Positions 28,682 through 39,897 of a DNA stretch of 64,000 nucleotides are shown piece after piece. The stretch comes from Sapria himalayana. Lineage: Eukaryota > Streptophyta > Magnoliopsida > Malpighiales > Rafflesiaceae. The notes below the pieces were generated by a model. It was given only the letters and a program-made list of their open reading frames with translations. It made no database searches and was not told the origin of the DNA. The stretch spans positions 211,001-275,000 of the forward strand of contig JAREIK010016253.1 of NCBI GenBank assembly GCA_029783825.1. Reading direction: 5' to 3'. The position numbers and the translations under genes are program-made. Each line of letters opens with the position of its first letter. The first letter of the stretch is position 1.

Positions 28682-29074
28682 TAGAGGTGTCAAAAGGGCC
28701 GGCCCGGCCGGCCCGGCACGGTTTAAAAACATCCGGGCATGGCATGGCCCATAGGCACGGCAGGCCGTGCCGTGCCGGGTCGGGAGTCAGGACCGCGGGT
28801 CAGGATCCAATCAGAACCGACTCGCGGTATTTTTTCGGGAGGGGCCGGGTCACGCCCACGCGTGACCGCGTGAAACCGGCACGGGAAGAACCCGTGCCGG
28901 CGTGCCGTGCCACGGCACGGCTCGGACCAAGCACGGCACGGCACGGCTCGTGCCTAACCCGAGCACGGCACGGGCCCGGGCACGGTTTAAAAACGTGTCG
29001 GGCCGGCCCAGGCATGCCGAACCGTGCCGTGCCTCGTGCCGGGCCTGGCCGGCCCGGCCTGGTTGACACCTCTA
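28682..29074. mobile_element. GC-rich hAT-like MITE, 393 bp
   Basis: The element begins TAGAGGTGTCAA and ends TTGACACCTCTA, a perfect 12-base terminal inverted repeat. Its next bases also mirror each other (GGCCGGCCCGGCC near both ends). It is flanked on both sides by ATATATAT, which fits the 8-bp target duplication of hAT transposons, although the flank is a TA microsatellite and so is weak evidence. The interior is full of GCACGG / CCGTGC palindromes and is far richer in G+C than anything around it. GGTTTAAAAAC occurs near each end. It encodes no transposase; open frames on both strands here (for example 28,687-29,112 +) are products of the GC-rich composition. Retained CpG suggests a fairly recent arrival. 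Assignment to hAT rests on the TIR sequence and TSD length. Confidence 0.85.
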
Positions 29075-29526
29075 ATATATATATATATATTGATAGACAG
29101 ATAGATATATAAATATTATAGACAGATATAAAGATAGATAGATTTATAGACAAATAGATAGATAAATAGATATTTAGATAGACATAGATATAGACAGATA
29201 AATAGACATATAGATAGATAGAAAGCTAGAAAATAGATAGACAAATAGTTTGACAATAAGATTTACAAAAAGATAAATTTATAGATATATAGATTGTTAG
29301 ATAAACAGATAGATAAGTTGATAGATAGATGGATAAAACATTTGATAGATAGGTTATTAGAAAGATTGAAAAAAAATTAATAGGAAGAAAGATAGATAGA
29401 TAAATAGATATATAGATTGATTGATTGATAGATTGATATATAGATATTAAGATAGATAGTAGATAGAAATATAGATAGATAGACAAATAGATATACAAAT
29501 TGCTAGACAGAAAGATATTCAAATTA

Positions 29527-29557
<31 letters not shown>

Positions 29558-29777
29558 GAAAGATATATAGATAGACTGAAAATGCATAAATAGATAGATA
29601 GATAAATAGACAAATAAATAGATAAATATATATAAGGAATATTAGACAGGTAGATAGACAAATATATAAATATATATATATATACAGATCGATAGATAGA
29701 TTGATAGATAGACAATTTAATAGATAGATAGATATATAGATAGATAGGTAGATATATAGTTAGACAAATAGATAGAT

Positions 29778-29814
<37 letters not shown>

Positions 29815-30353
29815 TGATTGATAGATATATTGATAGACAAATTGATATATATATTTATATAGAGATAGATAGACACATAGTTAGACAAATAAATAGGCAG
29901 ATAATTAGATAGATATAAAAATAGACAGACAGATAGATAGATAGACATATAGATAGAAAGATATATAAACATAGATTAACAAATAGAAAAAAAAGAAATA
30001 TAAATAGAAAGAGAGATACAAAGATAGAAAGAAAGAAAGATAGATAGATAGATAAACAGACAGATAGATAGATAGATATGTACACAGATAGTTTAGTAGC
30101 CAGATAGTCAAGTAGTTAGACATATAGACAAATAATCAAACAAACAAATAAACATACAGATAGACAGGCATGCATATAGATAGATATATAGATAGATAAA
30201 TAGATAGAGAGTTTGATAGATAAATTTATAGACAAATTAATAGACAAATATATAAATAGATTGATAGATATAAACATAAATAGATTAGATAAACAAATAT
30301 ATAGATTGATAGATAGATAGACAAATAGATAGATAGATAGAAATATAAATATA

Positions 30354-30356
<3 letters not shown>

Positions 30357-30440
<84 letters not shown>
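30357..30440. repeat. compound (TA)n(TG)n microsatellite
   Basis: A TA run of about 15 repeats passes directly into about 26 TG repeats. It is the longest dinucleotide TG tract in the window. Open frames of His-Thr and Ile-Tyr dipeptides here are artefacts. Confidence 0.95.
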
Positions 30441-30442
<2 letters not shown>

Positions 30443-31434
30443 ATAGAGATTGATAGATAGAAAGACTAATAGTTAGATAGAATGCTAGAAAATACATAGA
30501 CAAATAGATATCCAGATAGAAAATTTATAGTTATATAGATTATTAGACAGAGAGATAGATAGATAAATAGATAGACTTATATATAGATAGATAGATATAT
30601 TGATAGATAGATTTATAGACATATAGATATTTTGATTATTAAATAGATAGAGAGATTGATGGTAAAATTGATATACAGATTGATAGATATTTTGATAAAC
30701 ATATTGATAAATAGATTAATAGAAAGGTTGATAGGCAAATTAATAGATAGATAGATAGATATATAGATAGACTGAAAGATAGATAGATAGACAGACATAC
30801 AGATAGATAGATAGATATATAGATAGATATATTGACATATAGATAAACTGATAGATAAATAGATATATATACCGATATATAGACAGATAGACAGATTTGT
30901 TGATCGAAATATATATAAAAAGAAAGATGACAGATGGATAGACAATTGATAGAAAGATATATAGGTAGGAAGATAGATAGATAAATAGATAGAAATATTA
31001 TTCTATAGATAGATAGATATATAGATATATAGACATATAATAGACAGAGAAATTGACAAATAGATAGCTAGATAGATAAATAGATAGACAGACAAATAGA
31101 TATACAAATAGATAAATTTATAGATATTTAAATTTTTAGATATAATGATAGAGAGATAGATATACTTATATATAGAGAGATAGAAAGATAGATTCCTTTA
31201 TTGATATATAAATAGATAGATTGACATATAGATATATTGATTGATAGAAAGATATACAGATTGATAGATGGATTGATAGAAAAACTGATAACTAGATTTT
31301 CGATTAGTTTATAAATAGATTGATAAATATATATATATTGATGGCCATATTAATAGAAAGATCGATAGTTAAATTGATAGACAGATATATTGATTGATAA
31401 ATATATAGATAGAAAAATTGATTGATAGATAGTA

Positions 31435-31439
<5 letters not shown>

Positions 31440-31501
<62 letters not shown>
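31440..31501. repeat. (TA)n microsatellite, about 31 repeats
   Basis: An uninterrupted TA tract inside the TAGA satellite. Tracts of this length readily extrude as cruciforms and are length-variable, so it is a likely polymorphic site and a likely assembly weak point. Confidence 0.95.
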
Positions 31502-31505
<4 letters not shown>

Positions 31506-32869
31506 AGATAGACAAATAAATAGACAGATAGATAGACACTTAGATTTTCAAATTATTAGATAGATAGATAGATAGAAAAATATATAGATAGATAGATATA
31601 CTGATTGACAGATAGATAAACTAATAGATAGATAGATAGACCAAAGTATAGAGAGATTGATAGAAATATAGACAAACATATAGATAGACAGATATATAGA
31701 TAGAAAGTTAAATAAATAGATAGATAAATAGAAAGATAGATAGAAAAAAAGATAGAGATAGAAAGTGAGATAAACTTATAGATAGACAAATTCATAGACA
31801 AATAGATAGTCAGATACATAGAAAGATAGATAGATAAATGATAGATAGATTTTTAGATAGATAGATAGATTAATAGATACATAGATAGACAGATTAATAG
31901 AAAAAATGATAGAGAAATTCATAGATAGATTGAAAGGTAGATAAATATATATATAGATAGATAGACCTATAGGTAGTTAGGTAGATAGACAGATAGTTAG
32001 TTAGTTAGATACTCAAATAGATAGACGGATATATAGGTAGATAGACATATAGATAGATAGATAGACAAATAGATATATAGACATAAAGATAGAAAGATAG
32101 ATAGAAATAAAGATAGATACATAGATAGACATATAGATAGATAAATAGATAGATAGATTGACAGATTGATTGATTGATTTATAGACTGATTGATATACAT
32201 ATTGATAGATTGATTAATAGACAGATTGATATACAAATTGATAGACCGAATGATAGATAGATAGATAGACAGATATATAGATAATAGATAAATACAAAGA
32301 TAGATAAACAGATATATAGACAAATAGATAGGCAAATTGATAGACAGATAGATAGATAAATACATAGATAGATAGATAGTAAAATAGTAAGATATATAGA
32401 AAGATTGATAGATAAACAAATAGATAGATAGTTATATAGATATATAGATTATTAGAGAGATTTATAAAGAGATTAATAGATAGATAGATAAACAAATAAA
32501 AAAATGATCGATAGATAGATAGATAGACATATAGATAAACATATAGCTACTCAAATAAATAAATAAATAGTGATATATATATATATATACATATTGATTG
32601 ACAAATAGATAAATAGATACATAGTTATACAAATAGATAGACAAATATATAGACAAATATATTGATATATAGATAGACATATAAATTGAAAGATATACTT
32701 ACAAACAAATAGATTGATAGATATTCAAGTAGATATACAATCAGGCTGACTGATAGTCATGTCGATAGATAGTTAGGCAGACAGATAGTCATGGAGACTA
32801 ATATGCATCCAGATAGATAATAAGATAGATAGGCAGACAAATAGACTAATTGATAGATAGATAGACAAA

Positions 32870-33090
32870 TAGATTGACTAAATAATAAATAGATAGATAG
32901 TCAGATATATTGAATGATTAATAGATAGAAAGATATATAGACATTAAGAAGATATACTGATCATTAGATAGATTGATAGATAGATAGTTAGACAGATAGA
33001 TTGACTAAATAATAAATAGATAGATAGACAGATATATTGAATGATTAATAGATAGATAGAAAGATATATAGATAGTAAGATAAACTAAAA
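32870..33090. repeat. ~125-bp duplication within the TAGA array
   Basis: The string GACTAAATAATAAATAGATA leading into CAGATATATTGAATGATTAA occurs at about 32,876-32,925 and again at about 33,003-33,050. The following AGAAAGATATATAGA is also shared. The spacing is about 125-127 bases. Confidence 0.8.
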
Positions 33091-33756
33091 TATATTTAGA
33101 TAAATAGAAAGATAGATAGAAAGAGAGATTTATAGACATATAGAAAGATAAATTGATAGACAGATAGATATACACAATGACAAACAAATAAATTGATACA
33201 TAGATAGACATTAATTGACAGATATACACTAAATTGATTGAGTGATTAATAAATAGATCAAAAGAAATATAGACAGATAGATAAACTAAATGATTGATAG
33301 ATAGATTTAAAGACAAAAAGAATGATAGATTGATAGACAAATAGATAGATAGATATACAGAAAGGCAGACAAATAAATAATCACATAGATAATGAGAAAG
33401 GTAAACAGATAGATAGACAGATAGATAGACATATTGATTGATAGATAGATACACAGACATATGGATATATAGATAGAAAGTCAGATAGATTGATAGATAA
33501 ATATACAGACAGTCATATATATAGATAGATATAGAGATAAAGATAGACAGAATGATAGACAAATTTATAAACATATAGATAAATAGATTGATCAATAGTA
33601 TGATAGATATATAGATATATACATAGATAGACAGATTGAGAGATAAAGTGTTGATGGATAGATTAATAGAAAAATAGATAGATATACACAAGATAAATAG
33701 ATTGATAGATTGATAGATATATTATTCGAGAGATAAATAGATAGAGAAATAGATAA

Positions 33757-34090
33757 ACATATAGATAGACATATTATTATATAGATAGATATATAGACAA
33801 ATAGATAGTAAGATAGATAGACAAATTGATAGAGATATAGATATATAGTTACATTGAAAGATATATTGACAGATAGAAAGATAGAAATATAGACAGAAAG
33901 AAAGATAAATAGATAGATTTATATAGAGATAATTAGATAGATATATAGATAGGTAGATAGAAAAATAGGTAGATAGACAAATAGATATGCAAATAAACTA
34001 ACTAGTAGGTAGATAGATAGGTAGATAGTCAGGCAAATATATTCACTAATAGATAGATAGAAAAACAAAAAAACAAATAGATAGGCATAT
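33757..34090. repeat. higher-order satellite block, second family, copy 1
   Basis: Collinear markers TAGTTACATTGAAAGATA (33,846), AAACTAACTAGTAGG (33,995) and TAGTCAGGCAAATA (34,026) recur at 38,060, 38,201 and 38,232. The offset is 4,206-4,214. The match runs for at least 330 bases, with many shared non-TAGA bases, so it is duplication rather than chance within a simple repeat. Confidence 0.82.
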
Positions 34091-35324
34091 AGACAAAAAA
34101 TAGATACATAAATAGATAGATAGATAGTTTGATAGATAGATAGATAGATAGATCTATACACAGATTAATAGATTGATAGATATAAACATTGACAAATAGA
34201 AAGATTGATAGATAGAAAGATTGATAGATATATAGATATATAGATATATAGATAAATTATATAGACAAATATAAAGAGAGATAGCTAGATATGTAGACAG
34301 ATAGATAAATAGATAGATAGATAGACATAAAGATAGATAGATAGATAAACAAATAGATAGATAGATATATAGAAAAATATAAAGAAAGATAGATTGATAG
34401 ATAGAGAGATAGAAAGAAAGATAGATAGACACATAAATAGACAGATATATATGCATATTGATAGATAGATTAATAGATAGATTAATAGATAGATTGATAG
34501 ATTGATTGAAAGATATATTTATAGAAAGATAAAAAAATAGATTGATAGATAGATTGATTAATTGATTGACAGAAAAATGGATTAAAAGATAGATAAACAA
34601 ATTGAAAAAAAAATAGATAGATAGATAGATAGTCAAATAGATAAATATATAGATAGATAGATTATTAGATAGACAGATAGATAGATAGATAGATTATTCA
34701 GATAGATAGATAGATAGAAAAATATGTAGAAAATCAATAGCGAGATAGATAGATAGATACATAAACTTATATCTAGATCATATAGATCGATAGACATATA
34801 AATAGACATATAGATTGACTTATAGATAGAAAATTGATTGCAAGAAAGAAAGATAGACAAATAGGTAGATAAATAGATAAATAGATTGATAGGCATATGG
34901 ATATATAGATAGTTACATAGTTAGATAGACAAATAGATATATAGATATATATACAGATAGATTGACAGATTCATAGATAGATATATAGATAGACAGATAG
35001 ATAGATAGAGATATAGGTAGATAGATAGATTAATAATTAAATAAGTAGATATATAGAGAAAATAGATTGACAGTAAAGTAGAAATATAGTCAGGCAGATA
35101 GAAAGTCAAGCAGACGTATAGTCAAGACAGATAGATAAGAATACAGAAATACTGCTAGAAATATACATAGATAGACATGATGAATAACAGAGATATAGAT
35201 AGATAGATATTTGATATGCAGATTGATACAAAGATTAATAAATATATACATAGATAGATTGATAAATAAAATGATTGGCAGATATAAAGAAATATAGATA
35301 AATAGATAAATAGATAAATAAATA

Positions 35325-35368
<44 letters not shown>

Positions 35369-35392
35369 ATATATATATATATAGATTAATTG

Positions 35393-35432
<40 letters not shown>

Positions 35433-35855
35433 TTGATAGATAGATAGATAGATAAAAATATAGACAGATATATGGATGGACAAATAGATATACTGACAGA
35501 TAGATAAACATAGAGATAAATAGATAGATATACAGATATATAGCTAGAAAGATAGATAGATTGATAAACAAATTGGTTCGAATAATAATAGACAAATAGA
35601 TAGATAGATAGTAAGATAGACAAATAGACAGATAGATAGACAGTAAAGAAAATAGATAGTTTAGAAAATATATCATAAGGTTGACACATAGTCAGGCACA
35701 TAGGTCAAACAGAGAGATAGTCAGGCATACAGACATACAGCCAGATATATAAATAGTTAGACAGATATATATACAGATACATAGATAGATAGACTGACGA
35801 ATAGATATTTAGATAGATAGACATAATAATAGATAGTTTGATAAATAAATTGATA

Positions 35856-35894
<39 letters not shown>

Positions 35895-37965
35895 ATTGAT
35901 TAATAAAAAGAATGATAGACATACATATAGAAAGAAAGATAGATAGATAAATAGATAAATAGATAGGTAGATTGTTTGACAAATAGATAGATAGATAAAT
36001 AGACAGATAGATATACAGATATAATGATAAAGAGATACATAGATTAATAAACATAATGATTGTCAAAATGATAAATTGATTGATATACAGATTTATAGGT
36101 AGATTTATAACCAGATTTATAGATAGATTTATAAACAAAAAGATAGGAAAATAGATAAACAGATAATAGAATGTTTGACTGATTATTAGATAGATAATTT
36201 AGAGATAGGTAGATAAAAGATAGATAGATAGATAAATAGATAGATATACAGATAGATAGATAGACAGATAGATAGATAGATAGATAGATAGGTAGGTAGG
36301 TATTGAGATAAATAAATTGATAGATTTATAGATAAAAAGACTTAAAGAAAGGAAGATAGATAGATAGATAGATAGACAAATAGATAAATAAATAGATAGA
36401 TATATAGATAGATAGTTAGATAGATAGATAGATAGACAAATAGATAGACAAATAGATAGACAGATAGATAGATAAAAAGATAGATATATAGATAGATATT
36501 TAGATTGATAGTTTTATAGATAGATTTATAGATAGACAAAGAGATAGAAAAATAGATACATATTTAGGTAAGCATATAGTCAAGAAGACATATAGACAGA
36601 TAGACAGATAGATAGACAGAGAAATAAACAAAAAATAAATAGACTGATATACTAATACACAAATAGATAGACATATAGACAGACATATAGATAGACATAT
36701 AGATAGATAGTTTGATAGATAGATTTATAGATCGATTGATAGAAAGATAAATAGTTATTTTGATAGATAAATAAATAGATAAAAAGAAAGAAAGAAAGAT
36801 AGATAGCTAGACAAATATATTGATAGATAGAGTGATACATAAATAGATAGATAGATATAAAGATATATAGATATTTTGACAGGTAGATAGATAGATAGAC
36901 TAATAGATGAAATGATATATAGATAATAGGTAGATAGATAGATAGAAATATAGATATATTGATAGATAGATAGATAGACAAACAGATAGATCAATAGATT
37001 TATAGATAGATTGATATATACATATAAAGAAAGAAAGATTGATTGATTGATTGAGAGAAAGGCATATAGATAGATAGCTAAAAAAATATGTAGATTGAAA
37101 GATTGATTAACAAATAGATAGATAGAGAGATAGATAGATAGATAGAAAGATTGATTGATTGATTGATTGACAGATAGATTGAGAGATAGAAACATAGATA
37201 GATAGATAGATAGAGAGATATAGATAGATAGACAGATAGATACATCGATAAATAGAAACTTAGATACATAGATAAAATAATAGATAGTTAGATAGATAGA
37301 TAGATACATACATACATAGATTAATGGATAGACAAATAGATAGACAAATAGTTACACATAAAATAAATATATAGACATATAGATAGTTAGATAGACTTAT
37401 TAAAAAATAGATAAACATTTTGATAAATAGATTAATATATAGATCAATTAGTAGAATGATAAATTTAATAATATATAGATTGATAGACAAATATATAGAC
37501 ATATAGATAGAACATAGATAGATAGATTGACAGATAGATATATAGATAGACAGCTAGATTAACTGAAAGATGGAAAGATAGATAGATAGATTGATAGTTA
37601 TATAGATAGACAGACATATACAAAGATTGATAGATAGATAGTCTAAAATATAGATAGATAAATAGATATATAGTTAGATAGATTAATAGATAGATTGATA
37701 GAGAGATATAAAGTTAGATATATAGATATATAGAGAGATAGAGAGATAAATAGACAAATAGATAGAGAGATAGACTGAAATAAAGATAGATAGAAATATA
37801 GATTCATAGATATATAGATAAATAGATAGATAGATATATCTAGATAGATATATTGATAGATAAATAGATAAATAAACACATCGATAGGTAGATTGATAGA
37901 AAGATAAATAGATAATATACATATTAATTGATTTATAGATAGATAGAATAATGAATTGACAGATA

Positions 37966-38290
37966 AATAGACATATAGATAGACATATTATTAGATAGAT
38001 AGATATATAGACAGATAGATAGTAAGATCGATAGACAATTTGATAAACATATAGATATATAGTTACATTGAAAGATATATTGACAAATAGAAAGATAGAA
38101 ATATATACAGATAGATAGATTTATATATAGATAATTAGATAGATAAATAGATAAATAGATAAATAGATAGGTAGATAGAAAAATAGATAGATATAAAAAT
38201 AAACTAACTAGTAGGTAGAGAGATAGGTAGATAGTCAGGCAAATAGATTCAATAATAGATAGATGGACAAACAAACAAACAAACAAATAA
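37966..38290. repeat. higher-order satellite block, second family, copy 2
   Basis: Downstream partner of 33,757-34,090. The copy differs by scattered substitutions and by small expansions of the AAATAGAT unit. It ends in an (AAAC)n run at about 38,268-38,287. Confidence 0.82.
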
Positions 38291-38714
38291 ATATGCATAT
38301 AAATAGAAAATATATACTTAGATAGATAGATAGATAGACAGATAGATTAAGATAGACATACAGATAGATAGATAGCTAGCTAGATAAAAAGCTAGATAGA
38401 CACATAGATAGAAAATAGATAAATAACTAGATATATAGATTTATAGTTCGACAAATAGAAAGATAGATTAAATGATTGATAATAAATTTATAGAAATATT
38501 GATAGATAGATTTATAAACAGATTAATACACAAATTGATTGATAAATAGATAGTTTGATTAATTCATTGATATATAGATAGAAACAAGATAGACATATAA
38601 AATTAGATAACCTTTTTGATAGATAGATAGATAGTACTTATCTCTAATAGTCTACAATAAATATTCACATATATACTAGCATTTCACATGTGCATATATT
38701 AATATAGTATATGT

Positions 38715-38830
38715 AGATATAAACTATAGTATTATGCGTACATATATACTGAGTACATATATACTCAGTATATACGTACATAAAATACTATAGTATTTTA
38801 TGTATGTATATACTGACTAAATACATACGT
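38715..38830. repeat. nested inverted repeats (cruciform-prone)
   Basis: Two 28-base arms meet head to head with no spacer at 38,790/38,791 (arms 38,763-38,790 and 38,791-38,818, two mismatches). The central 24 bases are a perfect palindrome with half-site CATAAAATACTA. A further related copy lies just left (about 38,723-38,754, CTATAGTATTATGCG then CATATATACTGAGT) in the orientation of the right arm, so three copies alternate in direction. This sits at the boundary between the TAGA satellite and the trinucleotide block. Confidence 0.85.
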
Positions 38831-38835
38831 AGATA

Positions 38836-39375
38836 CTGCATTCGTTGATGTTGCTACCGTTCCTGTTGTTGCTGCCGCTCTTGCCGCTGCCGCTATTGTT
38901 GGCACTACTACCGCTGTCGCTTCTGCCGCTTCTACTGCTTCTGTCAGCACTACCGCTACTACCGGCACTACCGCTACTGCCGATGATACCACCTCTGCCA
39001 GTGCTGCAGCTGCTACCGCCGCTGCCACTACTGCCACTATTGTTGACAATACCGATGATACCTTTGCTGCTACCAATATCGATGCTGCCACTATCTCCGC
39101 CACTGGCACTGATGCCACTGCTACATTCGATGCAGCCGTTGCCCCTGATGCAGTCGCTCCCTCCGTGGCACCGTTTCCGCTGATGTCGCTACTGCCCCTG
39201 CTGCGCCCACTACCACTACTGTCACTGTTACAATTGTTGCCACCGTTGTCGCCACTACCGCCGCTACCACTGATGCGGCCTCTGCCATTGTTGCCGCCTC
39301 TGTTACCGCTACCACTATTGCCACTGCTACAACCATCGCTGCCATTGCTGCTCCTAGTTCCACTTCTTCCACTAC
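38836..39375. repeat. GC-rich trinucleotide-type block
   Basis: About 540 bases of imperfect three-base repetition: GCTACCGCTACTGCCGCT-type runs with GTTGCTGCC variants. It is open in several frames on both strands (+ 38,845-39,183 and 39,165-39,410; minus 38,798-39,118 and 39,121-39,372). The minus frames read almost only Ala and Val with Thr; the + frames read Leu and Pro. Equal openness on both strands and absence of any recognised domain favour an expanded trinucleotide repeat over a gene. It is rich in CpG, unlike its AT-rich neighbours. Confidence 0.75.
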
Positions 39376-39897
39376 TAAATATAGGCTTTTACTTACCTAT
39401 ACTAGGCTAAAACTTTTCCCACATAATTTGGAGACACACAAACATATTCATAGATATATAAAAATAATAATTATAGACATGAACAAACACAAATTAAAGT
39501 TGATTGGCATATAGCTTTAACAAAAATCCAAAAGATGTCTAGTAATTATCTTTAGAGAGAAAGAGAGTGCAAAAATAAAATGTTTTAGGAATAATAAATA
39601 TAAAATAAGCTAGCCCTCCTTTTGATAAAACTAAAATTGGTAAATATGGGACCCATGCATTGGAATGACCGTGATAATGTATGAATGCTCTGAATAAGAA
39701 TTTTTTCATGTGTCTCAGATAATGTGTCCTGCAAAGATTCATAATTAGGTTAATTAAAAATGCAAAGAACTAAACCAGAATAAAAAAATTGTAACCTGCA
39801 AAAAAATTTCATAATTATTTGCTACAGATATACAAAAATAAATAATAGTTCAGATGTAATTCTCATATGAAATCATCCTCATAATTGGTAGGGAATG
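39376..39897. other. AT-rich 3' flank of the CACTA genes
   Basis: No recognisable coding sequence. Because the stretch lies immediately downstream (minus sense) of the second CACTA gene, it may be that gene's 3' untranslated region and the element's inner subterminal DNA. No CACTA subterminal units of the 16,133-16,850 type are seen here. Confidence 0.4.

Larger units (their letters stand above)
29075..38640. repeat. degenerate (TAGA)n satellite, right arm part 2
   Basis: About 9.6 kb in the same orientation as 19,494-28,681. Microsatellites are embedded at 29,786-29,812 (TA), 30,357-30,440 (TA then TG), 31,440-31,501 (TA, about 31 repeats), 35,328-35,430 (TA and TATG) and 35,866-35,890 (TA). 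Marker strings such as AGTCAGGCA recur at about 34,028, 35,090, 35,692, 35,720 and 38,234. The array fades out at about 38,640 after a final GATAGATAGATAGATAG. Confidence 0.96.

Noticed and set aside
28687..29153. Arg/Pro/Gly-rich frames on both strands
   Set aside because: They arise from the palindromic GC-rich MITE, and both strands are open. No known domain is present.
19721..38298. Long minus-strand open frames, up to 263 codons, with membrane-protein-like composition
   Set aside because: Same artefact in the inverted arm. Hydrophobic Ile/Leu/Tyr content mimics membrane segments, but there is no non-repeat domain.
7286..38640. CRISPR array or telomere
   Set aside because: There are no constant repeats with unique spacers and no TTTAGGG units; spacing and sequence fit a degenerate simple-repeat satellite.
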